A DNA stretch of 64,000 nucleotides from Pseudodesulfovibrio sp. S3 (GCF_004025585.1 NZ_QTZO01000012.1:26749-90748); one strand, 5' to 3'; positions 52,544 through 62,299 are shown, counted from the first letter of the stretch. Notes: generated by a model from the letters alone, not told the origin. Program-made: numbers and translations.

Positions 52544-52619
52544 ACGATCTATTTCTTGCGGCAAAAGCACAACGAAATCAACCACGAATATTCCTTACTC
52601 CTTACGCAAGCGACTTTGG

Positions 52620-52660
52620 GGCGGCACGCCCCAAACAGCGGCTCTTCCTCTCCGTCGGCG
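52620..52660. repeat. Trailer of palindromic element copy B
   Basis: On the minus strand this reads GAGCCGCTGTTTGGGGCG, then GCCGCCCCAA, the same opening as the trailers of copies A and C, and forms a GGGGCG/CGCCCC hairpin. Confidence 0.75.
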
Positions 52661-52663
52661 CGA

Positions 52664-52785
52664 GGCTTGGGAGAGTGGTGCAGATGTGCATTTTCTCGGA
52701 CGCAGCCCAACCGGAGGCGTAGCCTGGCTACGGTGAGGATTGGGCAAAGCCCGAAAAATGTGCAGATGTGCCGCTTTCCCAAGCC
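52664..52785. repeat. Bipartite palindromic element, copy B
   Basis: Outer arms GGCTTGGGAGAGTGGTGCAG... and the complement ending CCCAAGCC; both contain ATGTGCA next to a T/A run. Innermost hairpin is CGTAG-CCTGG-CTACG. The middle stem differs from copies A and C (GCAGCCCAA against TTGGGCAAAGC). It lies between the EamA gene and the end of sat, in reverse orientation relative to A and C. Confidence 0.88.
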
Positions 52786-52815
52786 GGGTCCGGCAGCCTT
52801 CATCTGACACATGAA

Positions 52816-52845
52816 AAGGGGAGGCTGCGTGAGCAACCTCCCCTT
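52816..52845 (-). terminator. Terminator of sat
   Basis: AAGGGGAGG and CCTCCCCTT arms with a short internal loop; on the minus strand it is followed by TTTTC. It lies 33 bases past the sat stop. Confidence 0.75.
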
Positions 52846-52877
52846 GGAATGGTCAGCTAAAGCCGACCGGCAGCAAA

Positions 52878-54164
52878 CTATTTCATTGCGGAGCCGGAAG
52901 CGGCCTTCTGCATCTTGACCTCGACCTTTTCGGTCAGGCTTGCGTAGTAGGCGCGCAGGCGGACGAGGACTTCGTCACGACCAAAGTGATCGACGACGTC
53001 TTCGCCATCGGACAGGGCCTTACGCAGCTTGGTGCCGGACAGGATGACGCGGTCTTCCTTGGTGTGCGGGCAAGTGCGCATGGAAGCCATGCCGTCGCAC
53101 TTGTAGCAGTAGAAGGTCCAGTCGATGTTCATGTTGCGGCAGAGCAGGGCCTTGCCGGGCTCGGCGGTGCAGCCGTCCTGGTAGGGGATCTTCTTGAAGA
53201 TGTCCTGAGCCTCGAACAGGCCGTAGAAGTCACCGACGCCAGCGTGGTCACGACCGATCAGCATGTTGTTGATGCCGTAGTTCTGACGGAAGGTGGCGTG
53301 GATGAGGCCTTCGCGGGGACCGGCATAACGCATGTCCAGGGGGTAACCGGCGTTGATGACGTTCTCGGGAACGAAGTAGTTGTCGATCAGGATCTGGATG
53401 CACTCGATGCGGACGTCACCCGGGATGTCGCCGGGCTTCAGGTTGCCGATCAGGGAGTGGATCACGACGCCGTCGCAAACTTCGACAGCGATCTTGGCCA
53501 GGTATTCGTGGGAGCGGTGCATGGGGTTACGCAGCTGCAGGGCGGCAACGTTGGACCAGCCACGCTTTTCCATCTCGGCACGGATCTGGGCGGGGGTCAG
53601 GTAGACACCGGGGAAACGCTTGGCGTAGTCGCCTTCGGACAGGACCTTGACCGGGCCGGCCAGGTTGTACTTGCCCTGGGCCATGACCATCTGGACGCCG
53701 GGATGATCTTCCATGGCAACGGTCCAGAACTTGTCGTCAGCGGAGTCTTCGCCTTCGCCCTTGTAGACGAGTTCGCATTCCCACTTCTTGTCGGCTTCGG
53801 TCATCTCGTATTTTTCTTCGATCTTCATGGTGGCGTAGACGGTGCCGTCTTTGGCCTTCAGAGCGACTTCGTCACCGACCTTGACGTCTTCGTCATTGGT
53901 GTCCAGAGTGACCGGGATGGGCCAGAAGGTGCCATCGGCCATCAGGAACTTTTCACAAACGCCGGCCCAGTCGGCCTTGTTCATGAAGCCGTTCAGCGGA
54001 GAGAAACCGCCGATGCCCATCATGATCAGGTCGCCTTTGGCGCGATCGGAGATGTCGAGAGTCTTGAGGCCAGCGGCCTTTTTGATTTCAGCTTCGAGCT
54101 CAGCGCCTTTGAGCAGGCAACAGACGAGACCTTTTCCACCGTGAGGTGCTACGAGGTTAGACAT
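52878..54164 (-). CDS. sat: Sulfate adenylyltransferase (ATP sulfurylase)
   Basis: A 428-residue enzyme that forms APS and pyrophosphate from sulfate and ATP, the activation step of dissimilatory sulfate reduction. The nucleotide motifs are [11 protein letters not shown] and [12 protein letters not shown] metal-binding cysteine/histidine cluster [15 protein letters not shown] (residues about 341-355) matches the zinc site of the homologues in Desulfovibrio. Length fits the bacterial dissimilatory form. It is transcribed divergently from aprBA, with a 613-base gap. Confidence 0.97.
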   Translation of the reverse strand: MSNLVAPHGGKGLVCCLLKGAELEAEIKKAAGLKTLDISDRAKGDLIMMGIGGFSPLNGFMNKADWAGVCEKFLMADGTFWPIPVTLDTNDEDVKVGDEVALKAKDGTVYATMKIEEKYEMTEADKKWECELVYKGEGEDSADDKFWTVAMEDHPGVQMVMAQGKYNLAGPVKVLSEGDYAKRFPGVYLTPAQIRAEMEKRGWSNVAALQLRNPMHRSHEYLAKIAVEVCDGVVIHSLIGNLKPGDIPGDVRIECIQILIDNYFVPENVINAGYPLDMRYAGPREGLIHATFRQNYGINNMLIGRDHAGVGDFYGLFEAQDIFKKIPYQDGCTAEPGKALLCRNMNIDWTFYCYKCDGMASMRTCPHTKEDRVILSGTKLRKALSDGEDVVDHFGRDEVLVRLRAYYASLTEKVEVKMQKAASGSAMK

Positions 54165-54274
54165 TTAAGCCTCCTAAAAAAAATGTTTTCTCATTCATTC
54201 CATAGCCTTAAATTCATGGCGTGCCGATTCAGCCGCTTATAAACCATGATTATTTCCCATATCGAGGGTTCGCC

Positions 54275-54304
54275 TTTATTGTACGTTTGTGAAAGTCGTG
54301 TCAA
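54275..54304 (-). promoter_or_regulatory. Candidate sat promoter with Rex-like half-site
   Basis: On the minus strand: TTGACA, 18 bases, AATAAA. Inside the spacer is TTTCACAA, the right half of a Rex operator (TTGTGAA-N4-TTCACAA type); the left half is degenerate. Rex is known to repress sat in Desulfovibrio vulgaris, so the placement is plausible. Confidence 0.5.
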
Positions 54305-54655
54305 GCGGTTTTTTCCGGCGATCACCTTACAAATTTATTGTATTGGGCGGCAGTTTGACGCCATAGACTTTGTCATAAAAAAGTCTAGAGAAATCAACAG
54401 CAAAGCCAGGGATTAATGCCGCTATTCCAACTAGTTGCAGGGCAGGGTTTTATTCGGTTGTTCCAGGGGAAAAAAGACTTGCAATTGCCTGTTTGTTTGC
54501 ACTAAAAATTGGGAAGTTTAAGATGGGAACACTCACTGCGACGTCAGCCAGCCTTTTCGGGTGGGAATGAGGATAGGCATTAGGTTTGCGGACAGTGCCC
54601 CAGAAGCCAGAGCCAGGCTTGGCGAAATACGCTTGTTCAAAAATTCACTTTCACG

Positions 54656-54684
54656 TTGACAAGGTTGTTCCGTCTTGCTAATTC
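54656..54684 (+). promoter_or_regulatory. Candidate aprBA promoter
   Basis: A consensus TTGACA at 54656-54661; the best -10 by spacing is TAATTC (17-base gap), a poor match, with TTGCTAAT as a closer but extended alternative. A TTTCAC half-site sits just upstream at 54648-54653. About 100 bases upstream of the aprB start. Confidence 0.35.
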
Positions 54685-54777
54685 CCAAATTCCGCCCGCT
54701 TGTCGGGAGGCGATTTTTGTTTAGGTAGAGGATGTCGGTTATTGTGAATAATAAAACCCTATTTAGGAGGAGAAGTT

Positions 54778-55278
54778 ATGCCGACCTTTGTTAACCCGGA
54801 AAAATGTGACGGCTGCAAGGGTGGCGAAAAGACCGCTTGCATGTACATTTGCCCTAACGATCTGATGATCCTGGATCCCGCCGAAATGAAGGCTTACAAC
54901 CAGGAACCGTCTGCGTGCTGGGAATGTTATTCCTGCGTGAAGATTTGCCCCCAGGGCGCTATTGAAGCCCGCCCGTACGCCGACTTCGCCCCCATGGGTG
55001 GTACCTCCATCCCGATGCGCTCCGCTGAAGATATCATGTGGACCATCAAATTCCGTAATGGCAGCGTGAAACGCTTCAAGTTCCCCATCCGTACCACTGC
55101 TGAAGGCTCCATCAAGCCCTTCGAAGGCAAGCCCGAACCCGGCGATCTGGAATCCGAACTCCTGTTCACCGAAACCGAGCTGGTCGCCCCGAAGGCTACC
55201 GCCATGGAAGAAGCTCCAGTTACTGAAGCTGACCTGAAGAAAGAGTGGAAGATGGAAGACTACGCCAACCTGGTCTAG
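54778..55278 (+). CDS. aprB: Adenylylsulfate reductase beta subunit
   Basis: A 166-residue iron-sulfur subunit with two [4Fe-4S] clusters. Cluster cysteines are in KCDGCKGGEKTACMYICP (an insert-bearing motif characteristic of AprB) and CWECYSCVKICPQGAI. The C-terminal tail wraps around AprA. It passes electrons from the Qmo complex to the flavin of AprA. Strong ribosome site. Confidence 0.97.
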   Translation: MPTFVNPEKCDGCKGGEKTACMYICPNDLMILDPAEMKAYNQEPSACWECYSCVKICPQGAIEARPYADFAPMGGTSIPMRSAEDIMWTIKFRNGSVKRFKFPIRTTAEGSIKPFEGKPEPGDLESELLFTETELVAPKATAMEEAPVTEADLKKEWKMEDYANLV

Positions 55279-55343
55279 TGCCGGTTCGCGTTTTTTTGTC
55301 TGATTAGACTGCTTGAATCACGTTAAATACTAGGAGTAATATT

Positions 55344-57341
55344 ATGCCTCTGCTTCCTATGAAAGAAGCTTCCAAAGGTGTTGCTCTCGCCGAGCCGGAA
55401 ATCATCGAAAAAAGCGTTGATATCCTGATGGTCGGCGGCGGCATGGGTAACTGCGGTGCCGCTTTTGAAGCCATGCGCTGGATCCAGAAAGTTGATCCTT
55501 CCATCACCCTGGAACTCGTGGACAAAGCTGCCATCGAACGCGGTGGTGCTGTTGCACAGGGTCTGTCCGCCATCAACACCTACTGCGGCGACAACGATGT
55601 CGACGATTACGTCCGCATGGTCCGTACCGACCTGATGGGCATCGTCCGCGAAGACTTGATCTTCGACCTGGGCCGCCACGTTGATGATTCCGTCCACCTC
55701 TTCGAAGAATGGGGCCTCCCCATTTGGGTCAAGAAAGACGGCAAGAACCTCGACGGCGCCAAAGCCAAGGCAGAAGGCCTGGCCATCCGCAACGGCGACG
55801 CTCCGGTTCGTTCCGGCCGCTGGCAGATCATGATCAACGGTGAGTCCTACAAGTGCATCGTTGCTGAAGCCGCCAAGAACGCCATTGGTGAAGACCGCTA
55901 CGTTGAGCGCGTGTTCATCGTAAAGATGCTGCTGGACGCCAATCAGCCCAACCGCATCGCCGGCGCTGTCGGTTTCTCCACTCGTGAGAATAAAGTCTAC
56001 CTGTACAAGTGCAACGCCGCTGTTGTCGCTTGTGGTGGTGCTGTTAACGTGTACCGTCCCCGCTCCACTGGTGAGGGCATGGGTCGCGCTTGGTACCCCG
56101 TTTGGAACGCAGGTTCCACCTATACCATGGTTGCCCAAGTTGGCGGCGAAATGACCATGATGGAAAACCGCTTCGTCCCCGCCCGTTTCAAAGACGGTTA
56201 CGGTCCGGTCGGCGCATGGTTCCTCCTCTTCAAGGCCAAAGCCACCAACTACAAGGGTGAAGATTACTGCGAGACCAACCGCGCCATGCTGAAGCCTTAC
56301 GAGGATCGCGGCTACGCCAAGGGTCACATCATCCCCACCTGCCTGCGTAACCACATGATGCTCCGTGAAATGCGTGAAGGCCGCGGCCCGATCTTCATGG
56401 ACACCAAGACTGCCCTGCTGAACACCGTCGGCGGCGACCTGTCCGGTCCCGAATGGAAGCACCTCGAGTCTGAGGCTTGGGAAGACTTCCTCGACATGTG
56501 TGTTGGCCAGGCCAACCTGTGGGCTGCCACCAACTGCGCTCCTGAGGATCGCGGTTCCGAGATCATGCCCACCGAACCTTACCTCCTCGGCTCCCACTCC
56601 GGTTGCTGCGGTATCTGGTGCTCCGGCCCGGATGAAGAATGGGTTCCCGAATCCTACAAGGTCAGAGCTGACAACGGCAAGGTCTACAACCGTATGACCA
56701 CCGTCAACGGCCTCTGGTCCTGTGCTGATGGTGTCGGCGCCTCCGGTCACAAGTTCTCCTCCGGTTCCCATGCTGAAGGCCGCATCGTCGGCAAGCAGAT
56801 GGTCCGTTGGGTTGTCGACCACAAGGACTTCACCCCCACTCTGAAGGAAACCGCTGCTGACCTCGCCAAAGAGATCTACCAGCCCTGGTACACCTACGAA
56901 GCCAACAAGAACGGTTCCACCGATCCTGTTGTCAACCCCGCTTACATCACTCCCCACAACTTCATGATGCGCCTTGTTAAGTGCACCGATGAATACGGTG
57001 GTGGTGTTGCTACCCTGTACATGACCTCCAAGGCTCTGCTGAACACCGGTTTCTGGCTGCTCGGCATGATGGAAGAAGACTCCCACAAGCTGGCAGCTCG
57101 TGACCTCCACGAACTGATGCGCTGCTGGGAACAGTTCCACCGCCTCTGGACCGTCCGCCTGCACATGCAGCACATCGAGTTCCGCGAAGAATCCCGTTAC
57201 CCGGGCTTCTACTACCGCGGCGACTTCATGGGCCTGGACGATTCCAAGTGGAAGTGCTTCTGTAACTCCACCTACGATCCGGCCACCGGCGTGACGACTA
57301 TCTTCAAGAAGCCTTACGTCAAGATCATCCCCGACGCCTAA
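55344..57341 (+). CDS. aprA: Adenylylsulfate reductase alpha subunit
   Basis: A 665-residue flavoprotein that reduces APS to sulfite and AMP. The FAD site is ILMVGGGMGNCGAAFEAMR near residue 30, and IERGGAVAQGLSAINTY is the family's flavin-adjacent segment. The capping and C-terminal helical domains are complete. Codon use is strongly biased, as expected for one of the most abundant proteins in a sulfate reducer. ATG follows AGGAGTAATATT. Confidence 0.98.
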   Translation: MPLLPMKEASKGVALAEPEIIEKSVDILMVGGGMGNCGAAFEAMRWIQKVDPSITLELVDKAAIERGGAVAQGLSAINTYCGDNDVDDYVRMVRTDLMGIVREDLIFDLGRHVDDSVHLFEEWGLPIWVKKDGKNLDGAKAKAEGLAIRNGDAPVRSGRWQIMINGESYKCIVAEAAKNAIGEDRYVERVFIVKMLLDANQPNRIAGAVGFSTRENKVYLYKCNAAVVACGGAVNVYRPRSTGEGMGRAWYPVWNAGSTYTMVAQVGGEMTMMENRFVPARFKDGYGPVGAWFLLFKAKATNYKGEDYCETNRAMLKPYEDRGYAKGHIIPTCLRNHMMLREMREGRGPIFMDTKTALLNTVGGDLSGPEWKHLESEAWEDFLDMCVGQANLWAATNCAPEDRGSEIMPTEPYLLGSHSGCCGIWCSGPDEEWVPESYKVRADNGKVYNRMTTVNGLWSCADGVGASGHKFSSGSHAEGRIVGKQMVRWVVDHKDFTPTLKETAADLAKEIYQPWYTYEANKNGSTDPVVNPAYITPHNFMMRLVKCTDEYGGGVATLYMTSKALLNTGFWLLGMMEEDSHKLAARDLHELMRCWEQFHRLWTVRLHMQHIEFREESRYPGFYYRGDFMGLDDSKWKCFCNSTYDPATGVTTIFKKPYVKIIPDA

Positions 57342-57361
57342 GCTTAGGTAATGATCATCCC

Positions 57362-57394
57362 GTGTCCGCGGGCCCCCGGCCCGCGGACACTTTT
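57362..57394 (+). terminator. First hairpin between aprA and qmoA
   Basis: GTGTCCGCGGGCC and GGCCCGCGGACAC, 13-bp arms, then TTTT. A strong hairpin with a short T run, so likely a partial terminator or an mRNA-stabilising element. Confidence 0.85.
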
Positions 57395-57410
57395 AAGATT
57401 CCGGGGCTAA

Positions 57411-57466
57411 AATGGTCTGAATCCGGGCCGGGAACGGGCTCCCGGTCCTGATTTAGGCCATTTTTT
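57411..57466 (+). terminator. Second, branched hairpin between aprA and qmoA
   Basis: Outer arms AATGGTCTGAATC and GATTTAGGCCATT (two wobble pairs), inner stem CCGGGA/TCCCGG, then six T. It is a complete terminator-like structure 40 bases ahead of qmoA. Confidence 0.78.
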
Positions 57467-57504
57467 GGCTTGAGCCTCAACTTTATTCGGGAGGAGTTAA
57501 GAGA

Positions 57505-58740
57505 ATGTCGAATAATAGTATTCTCGTTGTAGGCGGGGGGTTCGCAGGAATCACCGCCGCCCTCGAAGCTGCCGAAATCGGCTACGAGGTGTACATCGTT
57601 GAAACCAATCCCTACATCGGGGGTCGGGTTGCACAGCTGAATCAGTATTTCCCCAAGCTGTGCCCTCCGTCCTGTGGTTTGGAGATTCAGTTCCAGCGCA
57701 TCAAAAACAACCCTAACGTCAAGGTCATCACCATGGCCGATGTAGCGTCCGTTTCCGGTTCCGCCGGCAACTACGACGTGAAGATCACGCAGCGTCCCCG
57801 CTTCGTGAACGAAAAATGTACAGCCTGCGGCGAGTGTGAGAAAGCCACGTCCAAGAAAGTCGAATCCGAATTCGATTTTGGCACCGGCTCACGCAGCCTG
57901 GCGTACAAGACCCATCCTTTCATGTTTCCCATGCGCTACGTTGTCGACGCCCAGAACGCATCCGAATCAGAGTTGGCCGCCATCAAGGACGCCTGCCCGT
58001 ACGATGCCGTGAACCTGGACGATGCTCCCAAGACCATCGACTTGGCCGTGGGCGCCATTGTCGTGGCCACCGGATGGAAGCCGTACGACATCAAAAAGCT
58101 GACCAATCTTGGCGGCGGCACGTTGAAAAACGTGGTCACCAATATGCAGTTTGAGCGTTTGTGTGCGCCGAACGGTCCCACCAACGGCAAAATCCAGCGG
58201 CCTTCCGACGGCGCAGAGCCCAAGAAGATCGCCTTTGTCCAGTGTGCCGGTTCCCGTGATCAGAATCATTTGAACTACTGCTCCTACATCTGCTGCATGG
58301 CATCACTCAAGCATGTCCGCTACATCCGGGAACGTTCCGACGCCAGCGCCACGATCTACTATATTGATCTGCGCACCCCCGGTCGTTATGACAAGTTCAA
58401 GTCCATCACCGAGACTGACGACAAACTCAGCCTGGTCAAGGGTAAGGTCGCAGACATCGTCGAGGACGCAAATGGCAACCCGATTCTCACTGTCGAAAAT
58501 GCGCTCACCGGTATCAAAACCGACGAGAAGTACGACATGGTCGTTCTGGCCACCGGCATGGAGCCCAGCATCGCTGGTCTTCAGGTTCCGGCCGGCTCCA
58601 TCGACGCTGACGGTTTTGTCATTGACGGCGAAGGCATCATCGCTGCCGGTTGCGCCAAGCAGCCCCTTGACGTCATGAAGACCGCCCAGTCCGGCACTGC
58701 TGCCGCGCTGAAGGCGATTCAAACCGTGGTAGGGAGGTAA
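57505..58740 (+). CDS. qmoA: Quinone-interacting membrane-bound oxidoreductase subunit A
   Basis: A 411-residue HdrA-like flavoprotein. The FAD motif is VVGGGFAGITAALEA at residues 8-22, followed by the HdrA segment IGGRVAQLNQYFPKLCPPSCG. CTACGECE is a partial cluster-binding motif. It is a soluble subunit of QmoABC that passes electrons toward AprBA. GGGAGGAG precedes the start. Confidence 0.96.
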   Translation: MSNNSILVVGGGFAGITAALEAAEIGYEVYIVETNPYIGGRVAQLNQYFPKLCPPSCGLEIQFQRIKNNPNVKVITMADVASVSGSAGNYDVKITQRPRFVNEKCTACGECEKATSKKVESEFDFGTGSRSLAYKTHPFMFPMRYVVDAQNASESELAAIKDACPYDAVNLDDAPKTIDLAVGAIVVATGWKPYDIKKLTNLGGGTLKNVVTNMQFERLCAPNGPTNGKIQRPSDGAEPKKIAFVQCAGSRDQNHLNYCSYICCMASLKHVRYIRERSDASATIYYIDLRTPGRYDKFKSITETDDKLSLVKGKVADIVEDANGNPILTVENALTGIKTDEKYDMVVLATGMEPSIAGLQVPAGSIDADGFVIDGEGIIAAGCAKQPLDVMKTAQSGTAAALKAIQTVVGR

Positions 58741-58743
58741 CCA

Positions 58744-61023
58744 ATGGCTGAAAAGCTTGGAGTATATATCTGTGGCGGTTGCGACATCGGTGCCAACATC
58801 GATGTTGACGCGCTGGCAGCTTTCACTGCCAGCGGCAAACACTCCGCCAGTGTTGCCGTGGCCAAATCCAATCCGGTGCTTTGCAGCCCGGAAGGCAAGG
58901 CCATGATAGAGGCCGACATCGCTGAAAACGGACTGGACGGCGTGGTGTGCTGCGCCTGTTCCCCCCGCGCCAAGTGGGACGTGTTCAAGTTCGGCGACAA
59001 AGTCCAGGTGGAACGCGTGTCTCTGCGTGAGCAGTGCGTGTGGTCCTACCAGGAAGATCCCCAGTTCCCTGGTCAGATGGAAGTCATCGCCAAGGATTAC
59101 TGCAACATGGGAATCATCAAACTGATCAACAGCAGGATCCCCACACCGGAACTGCCCAATGTCTTCAAGACAATAATGGTCGTGGGCGGCGGTTATACCG
59201 GCCTGAATGCGGCCCTGAACGCAGCCAGCCTCGGCTACTCCGTGGTCTTGGTCGAGAAGGACGAGAAACTTGGCGGCAAGGCTGCCGACATGTACAAGTC
59301 CTTCCCGCTGGGCGCTCCCTACAGTGACCGCGAACAGCTGATCGACGTGGCCGACCTGATTTCCAAGGTCGAGGCCAACGACAAGATCAAGGTCGTCACC
59401 GGATCTACGGTTGAGGCCCTGGCCGGTGCTCCGGCTCAGTACAAGGCGACTGTCGGTGGTGCCGAGTACGAGATCGGCGCCGTGGTCATGGCTTCCGGCT
59501 GGGTGCCGGGCAACGCCAAGTTCCTGGCTCCCCTGGGCTACGGTTCCATCAAGAACGTGGTTACCACTGCCGAGCTCGAGAAGATGGCTGCCAACGGCGG
59601 CATCAAGACCGCTGAAGGCAAGACCCCGTCTTCCGTGGCCTTCATCGTCGATACTTCCCTGCTCATGAAGGGCGTCGAGTACGGTGCCTGCGGCGAAGCC
59701 TGCGATGCCCCTGAAGACCTGCCCTGTGATGATACCAAGGAAGGCGCGGACGAGGAATGCGAAGTCTTCACGTACGAAGACAAGGAATCCGCCAAGCATC
59801 TGGCCTACAGCTCCGAGTTGACCTCCCTGATCGCTTTGAAGCAGGCCAACTACGTGCGCGAACTCGCACCCGACGCCGTGGCCTACGTGATCTACGATCA
59901 CATGATGGTCCCCGGCATCAACGAGAAATACTATCAGGCAGCCCAGGATGATCCGGGCGTCATGCTGACCAAGGGCACGGTTACGGAAGTATCCCAGGCC
60001 GGTTCCGCCGTGGTCATCAAGGCCAAGAACACCCTGTTGGGTGCCGACGTCGAGCTGGTTGCCGACATGGTCGTCGTACCGACCGCCATTGTCCCGACCA
60101 CCGCTTCCGACCCGGTCATGAACTTCGTCTACCGCCAGGGCCCGGCTTTCCCGGACCTTGAGCTGTTCGACGGGTTTGCCGATTCCAACTACATCTGCTT
60201 CCCCTACGAGACCCGCCGCACGGGCGTCTACGCCGCCGGTTGCGTGCGTCAGCCCATGGGCCTCGGTCTTGCCGCAGAGGATGCAGCCGGTGCCACGCTG
60301 AAAGCCATCCAGTGCATCGAATCCGCCAACCGGGGCATGTCCGTGCATCCCCGCTCCGGCGACCTGAGCTTCCCCGAGTTCAACTTCATGCGCTGCACCC
60401 AGTGCAAACGCTGCACCGAGGAATGCCCGTTCGGCGCCCTGGATGATGACGAGAAGGGTACGCCGCTTCCGAACCCCACCCGCTGCCGCCGTTGCGGTAC
60501 CTGCATGGGTGCCTGTCCGGAACGCGTCATCTCCTTCTCCAACTACGGCATCAACCAGATCGGTCAGGCCATCAAGGAAGTCAAGGTTCCCGACACCCTG
60601 GAAGCAGGCGGTCCCCGCATCATCGTCCTGGTCTGCGAGAACGACGCCTACCCGGCCCTGGATATGGCTGCCATGCGCGGCAAGTCCTGGTCCCCGTATG
60701 TCCGCTTCCTGCCCGTCCGTTGTCTCGGTTCGGTCAACGCCATCTGGGTGGCTGACGCCATGTCCAAGGGTGTTGACGGCGTGATGATGCTCGGCTGCAA
60801 GTTCGGTGACGACTATCAGTGTCACTTCGTCAAGGGCTCGGAACTGTGCAACCGCCGCAAGGAAAACATTGCTGAGTCCCTCGGACGTCTCGGTGTCGAG
60901 CCTGAGCGTGTTGAGCAGTACGAGGTTTCTATCGACATGTACGATCAGGTTCCGGCCATGATCGACGAGTTTGTCGATAACATCGTCACAAACTTTGGCC
61001 CCAACCCGTTCAAGGGTTACTAG
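58744..61023 (+). CDS. qmoB: Quinone-interacting membrane-bound oxidoreductase subunit B
   Basis: A 759-residue protein combining an HdrA-like flavoprotein with a C-terminal MvhD-like domain. The FAD site is MVVGGGYTGLNAALNAASLG near residue 142. Two [4Fe-4S] clusters are bound by CTQCKRCTEECPFGAL and CRRCGTCMGACPE (about 555-600). The C-terminal 140 residues (VRFLPVRCLGSVNAIWVADA) are MvhD-like. It starts three bases after qmoA. Confidence 0.97.
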   Translation: MAEKLGVYICGGCDIGANIDVDALAAFTASGKHSASVAVAKSNPVLCSPEGKAMIEADIAENGLDGVVCCACSPRAKWDVFKFGDKVQVERVSLREQCVWSYQEDPQFPGQMEVIAKDYCNMGIIKLINSRIPTPELPNVFKTIMVVGGGYTGLNAALNAASLGYSVVLVEKDEKLGGKAADMYKSFPLGAPYSDREQLIDVADLISKVEANDKIKVVTGSTVEALAGAPAQYKATVGGAEYEIGAVVMASGWVPGNAKFLAPLGYGSIKNVVTTAELEKMAANGGIKTAEGKTPSSVAFIVDTSLLMKGVEYGACGEACDAPEDLPCDDTKEGADEECEVFTYEDKESAKHLAYSSELTSLIALKQANYVRELAPDAVAYVIYDHMMVPGINEKYYQAAQDDPGVMLTKGTVTEVSQAGSAVVIKAKNTLLGADVELVADMVVVPTAIVPTTASDPVMNFVYRQGPAFPDLELFDGFADSNYICFPYETRRTGVYAAGCVRQPMGLGLAAEDAAGATLKAIQCIESANRGMSVHPRSGDLSFPEFNFMRCTQCKRCTEECPFGALDDDEKGTPLPNPTRCRRCGTCMGACPERVISFSNYGINQIGQAIKEVKVPDTLEAGGPRIIVLVCENDAYPALDMAAMRGKSWSPYVRFLPVRCLGSVNAIWVADAMSKGVDGVMMLGCKFGDDYQCHFVKGSELCNRRKENIAESLGRLGVEPERVEQYEVSIDMYDQVPAMIDEFVDNIVTNFGPNPFKGY

Positions 61024-61033
61024 GAGGTACGGC

Positions 61034-62299
61034 ATGTCTAATACCGTCAAGGTACAACCGGACCTTAAGTTCGTGAAAGAGTTGCAGGCCGTAGGCGGCG
61101 ACTCCCTGAAAAAATGCTACCAGTGCGCCACATGCTCGGTCGTGTGTCCCCTGTCCCCGGCTGACAACCCGTACCCTCGCAAAGAGATGGTCTGGGCTCA
61201 GTGGGGCCTCAAGGATCGCCTGGTTAACGATATCGACATCTGGCTGTGCCACAACTGCGGCACCTGTTCCGACCTTTGCCCCCGTGGCGCCAAGCCGGGC
61301 GACCTTTTGTCCGCCCTGCGCAACATGGCCTACCGCAACCTGGCTCCGCTGCCGATCATCGGCAAGCTGATGTCCAGCTCCAGCGGGATGCTGCCCCTGG
61401 CCGCCGTTCCGGCGCTCCTCTACGGGCTCATCTGGGTCATCATGGCAGGCAAGCTCGGTTCCTTCCTGCCCAGGTTCGAGTTCGTGGATCACGCCTGGAA
61501 ACCCGCTGCGGACGGCATCATTGCCTTTGGCGGCCTGTTCCCCGGCGACTATACCATCGACCCGGTCTTCATACTGGTGTTCCTGTTCATGCTGTGGGGC
61601 TTCTTTGCAGGCGTCCGCAACATGCTCAAGGCTTTTGATGCACAGCCCAAGACCTTCATCGTGGGCCGCAAGAATGAGCCCTGCTTCATCTCCTGCCTGA
61701 TCGACACGGTCAAGTACGAGATCCTGCAGCACACCCAGTTCCTGGATTGCAACGACGAAGATGCCGACGAACTGGACATCAAACGCGCCACCGGCCACCG
61801 CTGGCTGATGTTTGCCTTTATCGCCCTGATGATCGTCACCGGCGTGGTCGCTGCCGGTCACTGGGGTGGCTGGGCCTTGAACTTCCTGGGCTTCCACAGC
61901 CTTGGAAACATTGTCTCCGCCATCGGTCACACCCCCATGCCGTTCTATCACCCGATCAAGCTTCTCGCCCTGGTTGGCGCGGGCCTGGGTGTCTACGGTC
62001 TCATGGCCCTGACCAAACGTCGTGTGAACCTGGATCAGGCCAAGCAGTCCTCCAGCTGGTATGACTGGTACCTGATCACCCTGATTTGGACCATCTTCCT
62101 GACCGGTATCGGCGCCTTGGTGTTCCGCGTTCTCGACGTGGCAATCCTGGCTTACCCGATCTACTACGTGCATCTGATCGCTGTGTTCATGATGCTCGCA
62201 TACCTGCCGTGGTCCAAGCTGGGCCACCTGGTATACCGTACTGTGGCTCTGTCCTATGCCAAGAAGATTGGCCGCATCCCCATGGGCGCCGACAAATAG
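61034..62299 (+). CDS. qmoC: Quinone-interacting membrane-bound oxidoreductase subunit C
   Basis: A 421-residue protein fusing an HdrC-like iron-sulfur domain with a membrane cytochrome b of the HdrE/NarI type. Clusters are in CYQCATCSVVCP and CHNCGTCSDLCP (residues about 27-80). Five or six helices follow, with paired histidines that bind hemes b. It takes electrons from menaquinol. ATG 61034 follows TAGGAGGTACGGC. Confidence 0.96.
   Translation: MSNTVKVQPDLKFVKELQAVGGDSLKKCYQCATCSVVCPLSPADNPYPRKEMVWAQWGLKDRLVNDIDIWLCHNCGTCSDLCPRGAKPGDLLSALRNMAYRNLAPLPIIGKLMSSSSGMLPLAAVPALLYGLIWVIMAGKLGSFLPRFEFVDHAWKPAADGIIAFGGLFPGDYTIDPVFILVFLFMLWGFFAGVRNMLKAFDAQPKTFIVGRKNEPCFISCLIDTVKYEILQHTQFLDCNDEDADELDIKRATGHRWLMFAFIALMIVTGVVAAGHWGGWALNFLGFHSLGNIVSAIGHTPMPFYHPIKLLALVGAGLGVYGLMALTKRRVNLDQAKQSSSWYDWYLITLIWTIFLTGIGALVFRVLDVAILAYPIYYVHLIAVFMMLAYLPWSKLGHLVYRTVALSYAKKIGRIPMGADK

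Larger units (their letters stand above)
54165..54777. other. 613-bp divergent regulatory region between sat and aprBA
   Basis: No gene is supported. It holds the sat promoter with an overlapping Rex-like half-site (54275-54304), a possible aprBA promoter (54656-54684), a second TTGTGAA half-site at 54741-54747 inside TTATTGTGAATAATAA, and the aprB ribosome site TTAGGAGGAGAAGTT at 54762-54776. The long leader of aprBA may include regulatory RNA structure, but none was resolved by eye. Confidence 0.6.

Noticed and set aside
55323..57173. A 616-codon open frame opposite aprA
   Set aside because: Antisense to a clear AprA; no ribosome site or motif. It is a by-product of biased codon use.
58303..61050. 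A 915-codon open frame on the minus strand opposite qmoA-qmoB
   Set aside because: It is entirely antisense to two well-recognised genes. High GC and strong codon bias keep the opposite frame open, and its translation is low-complexity G/H/V/D-rich with no domain.
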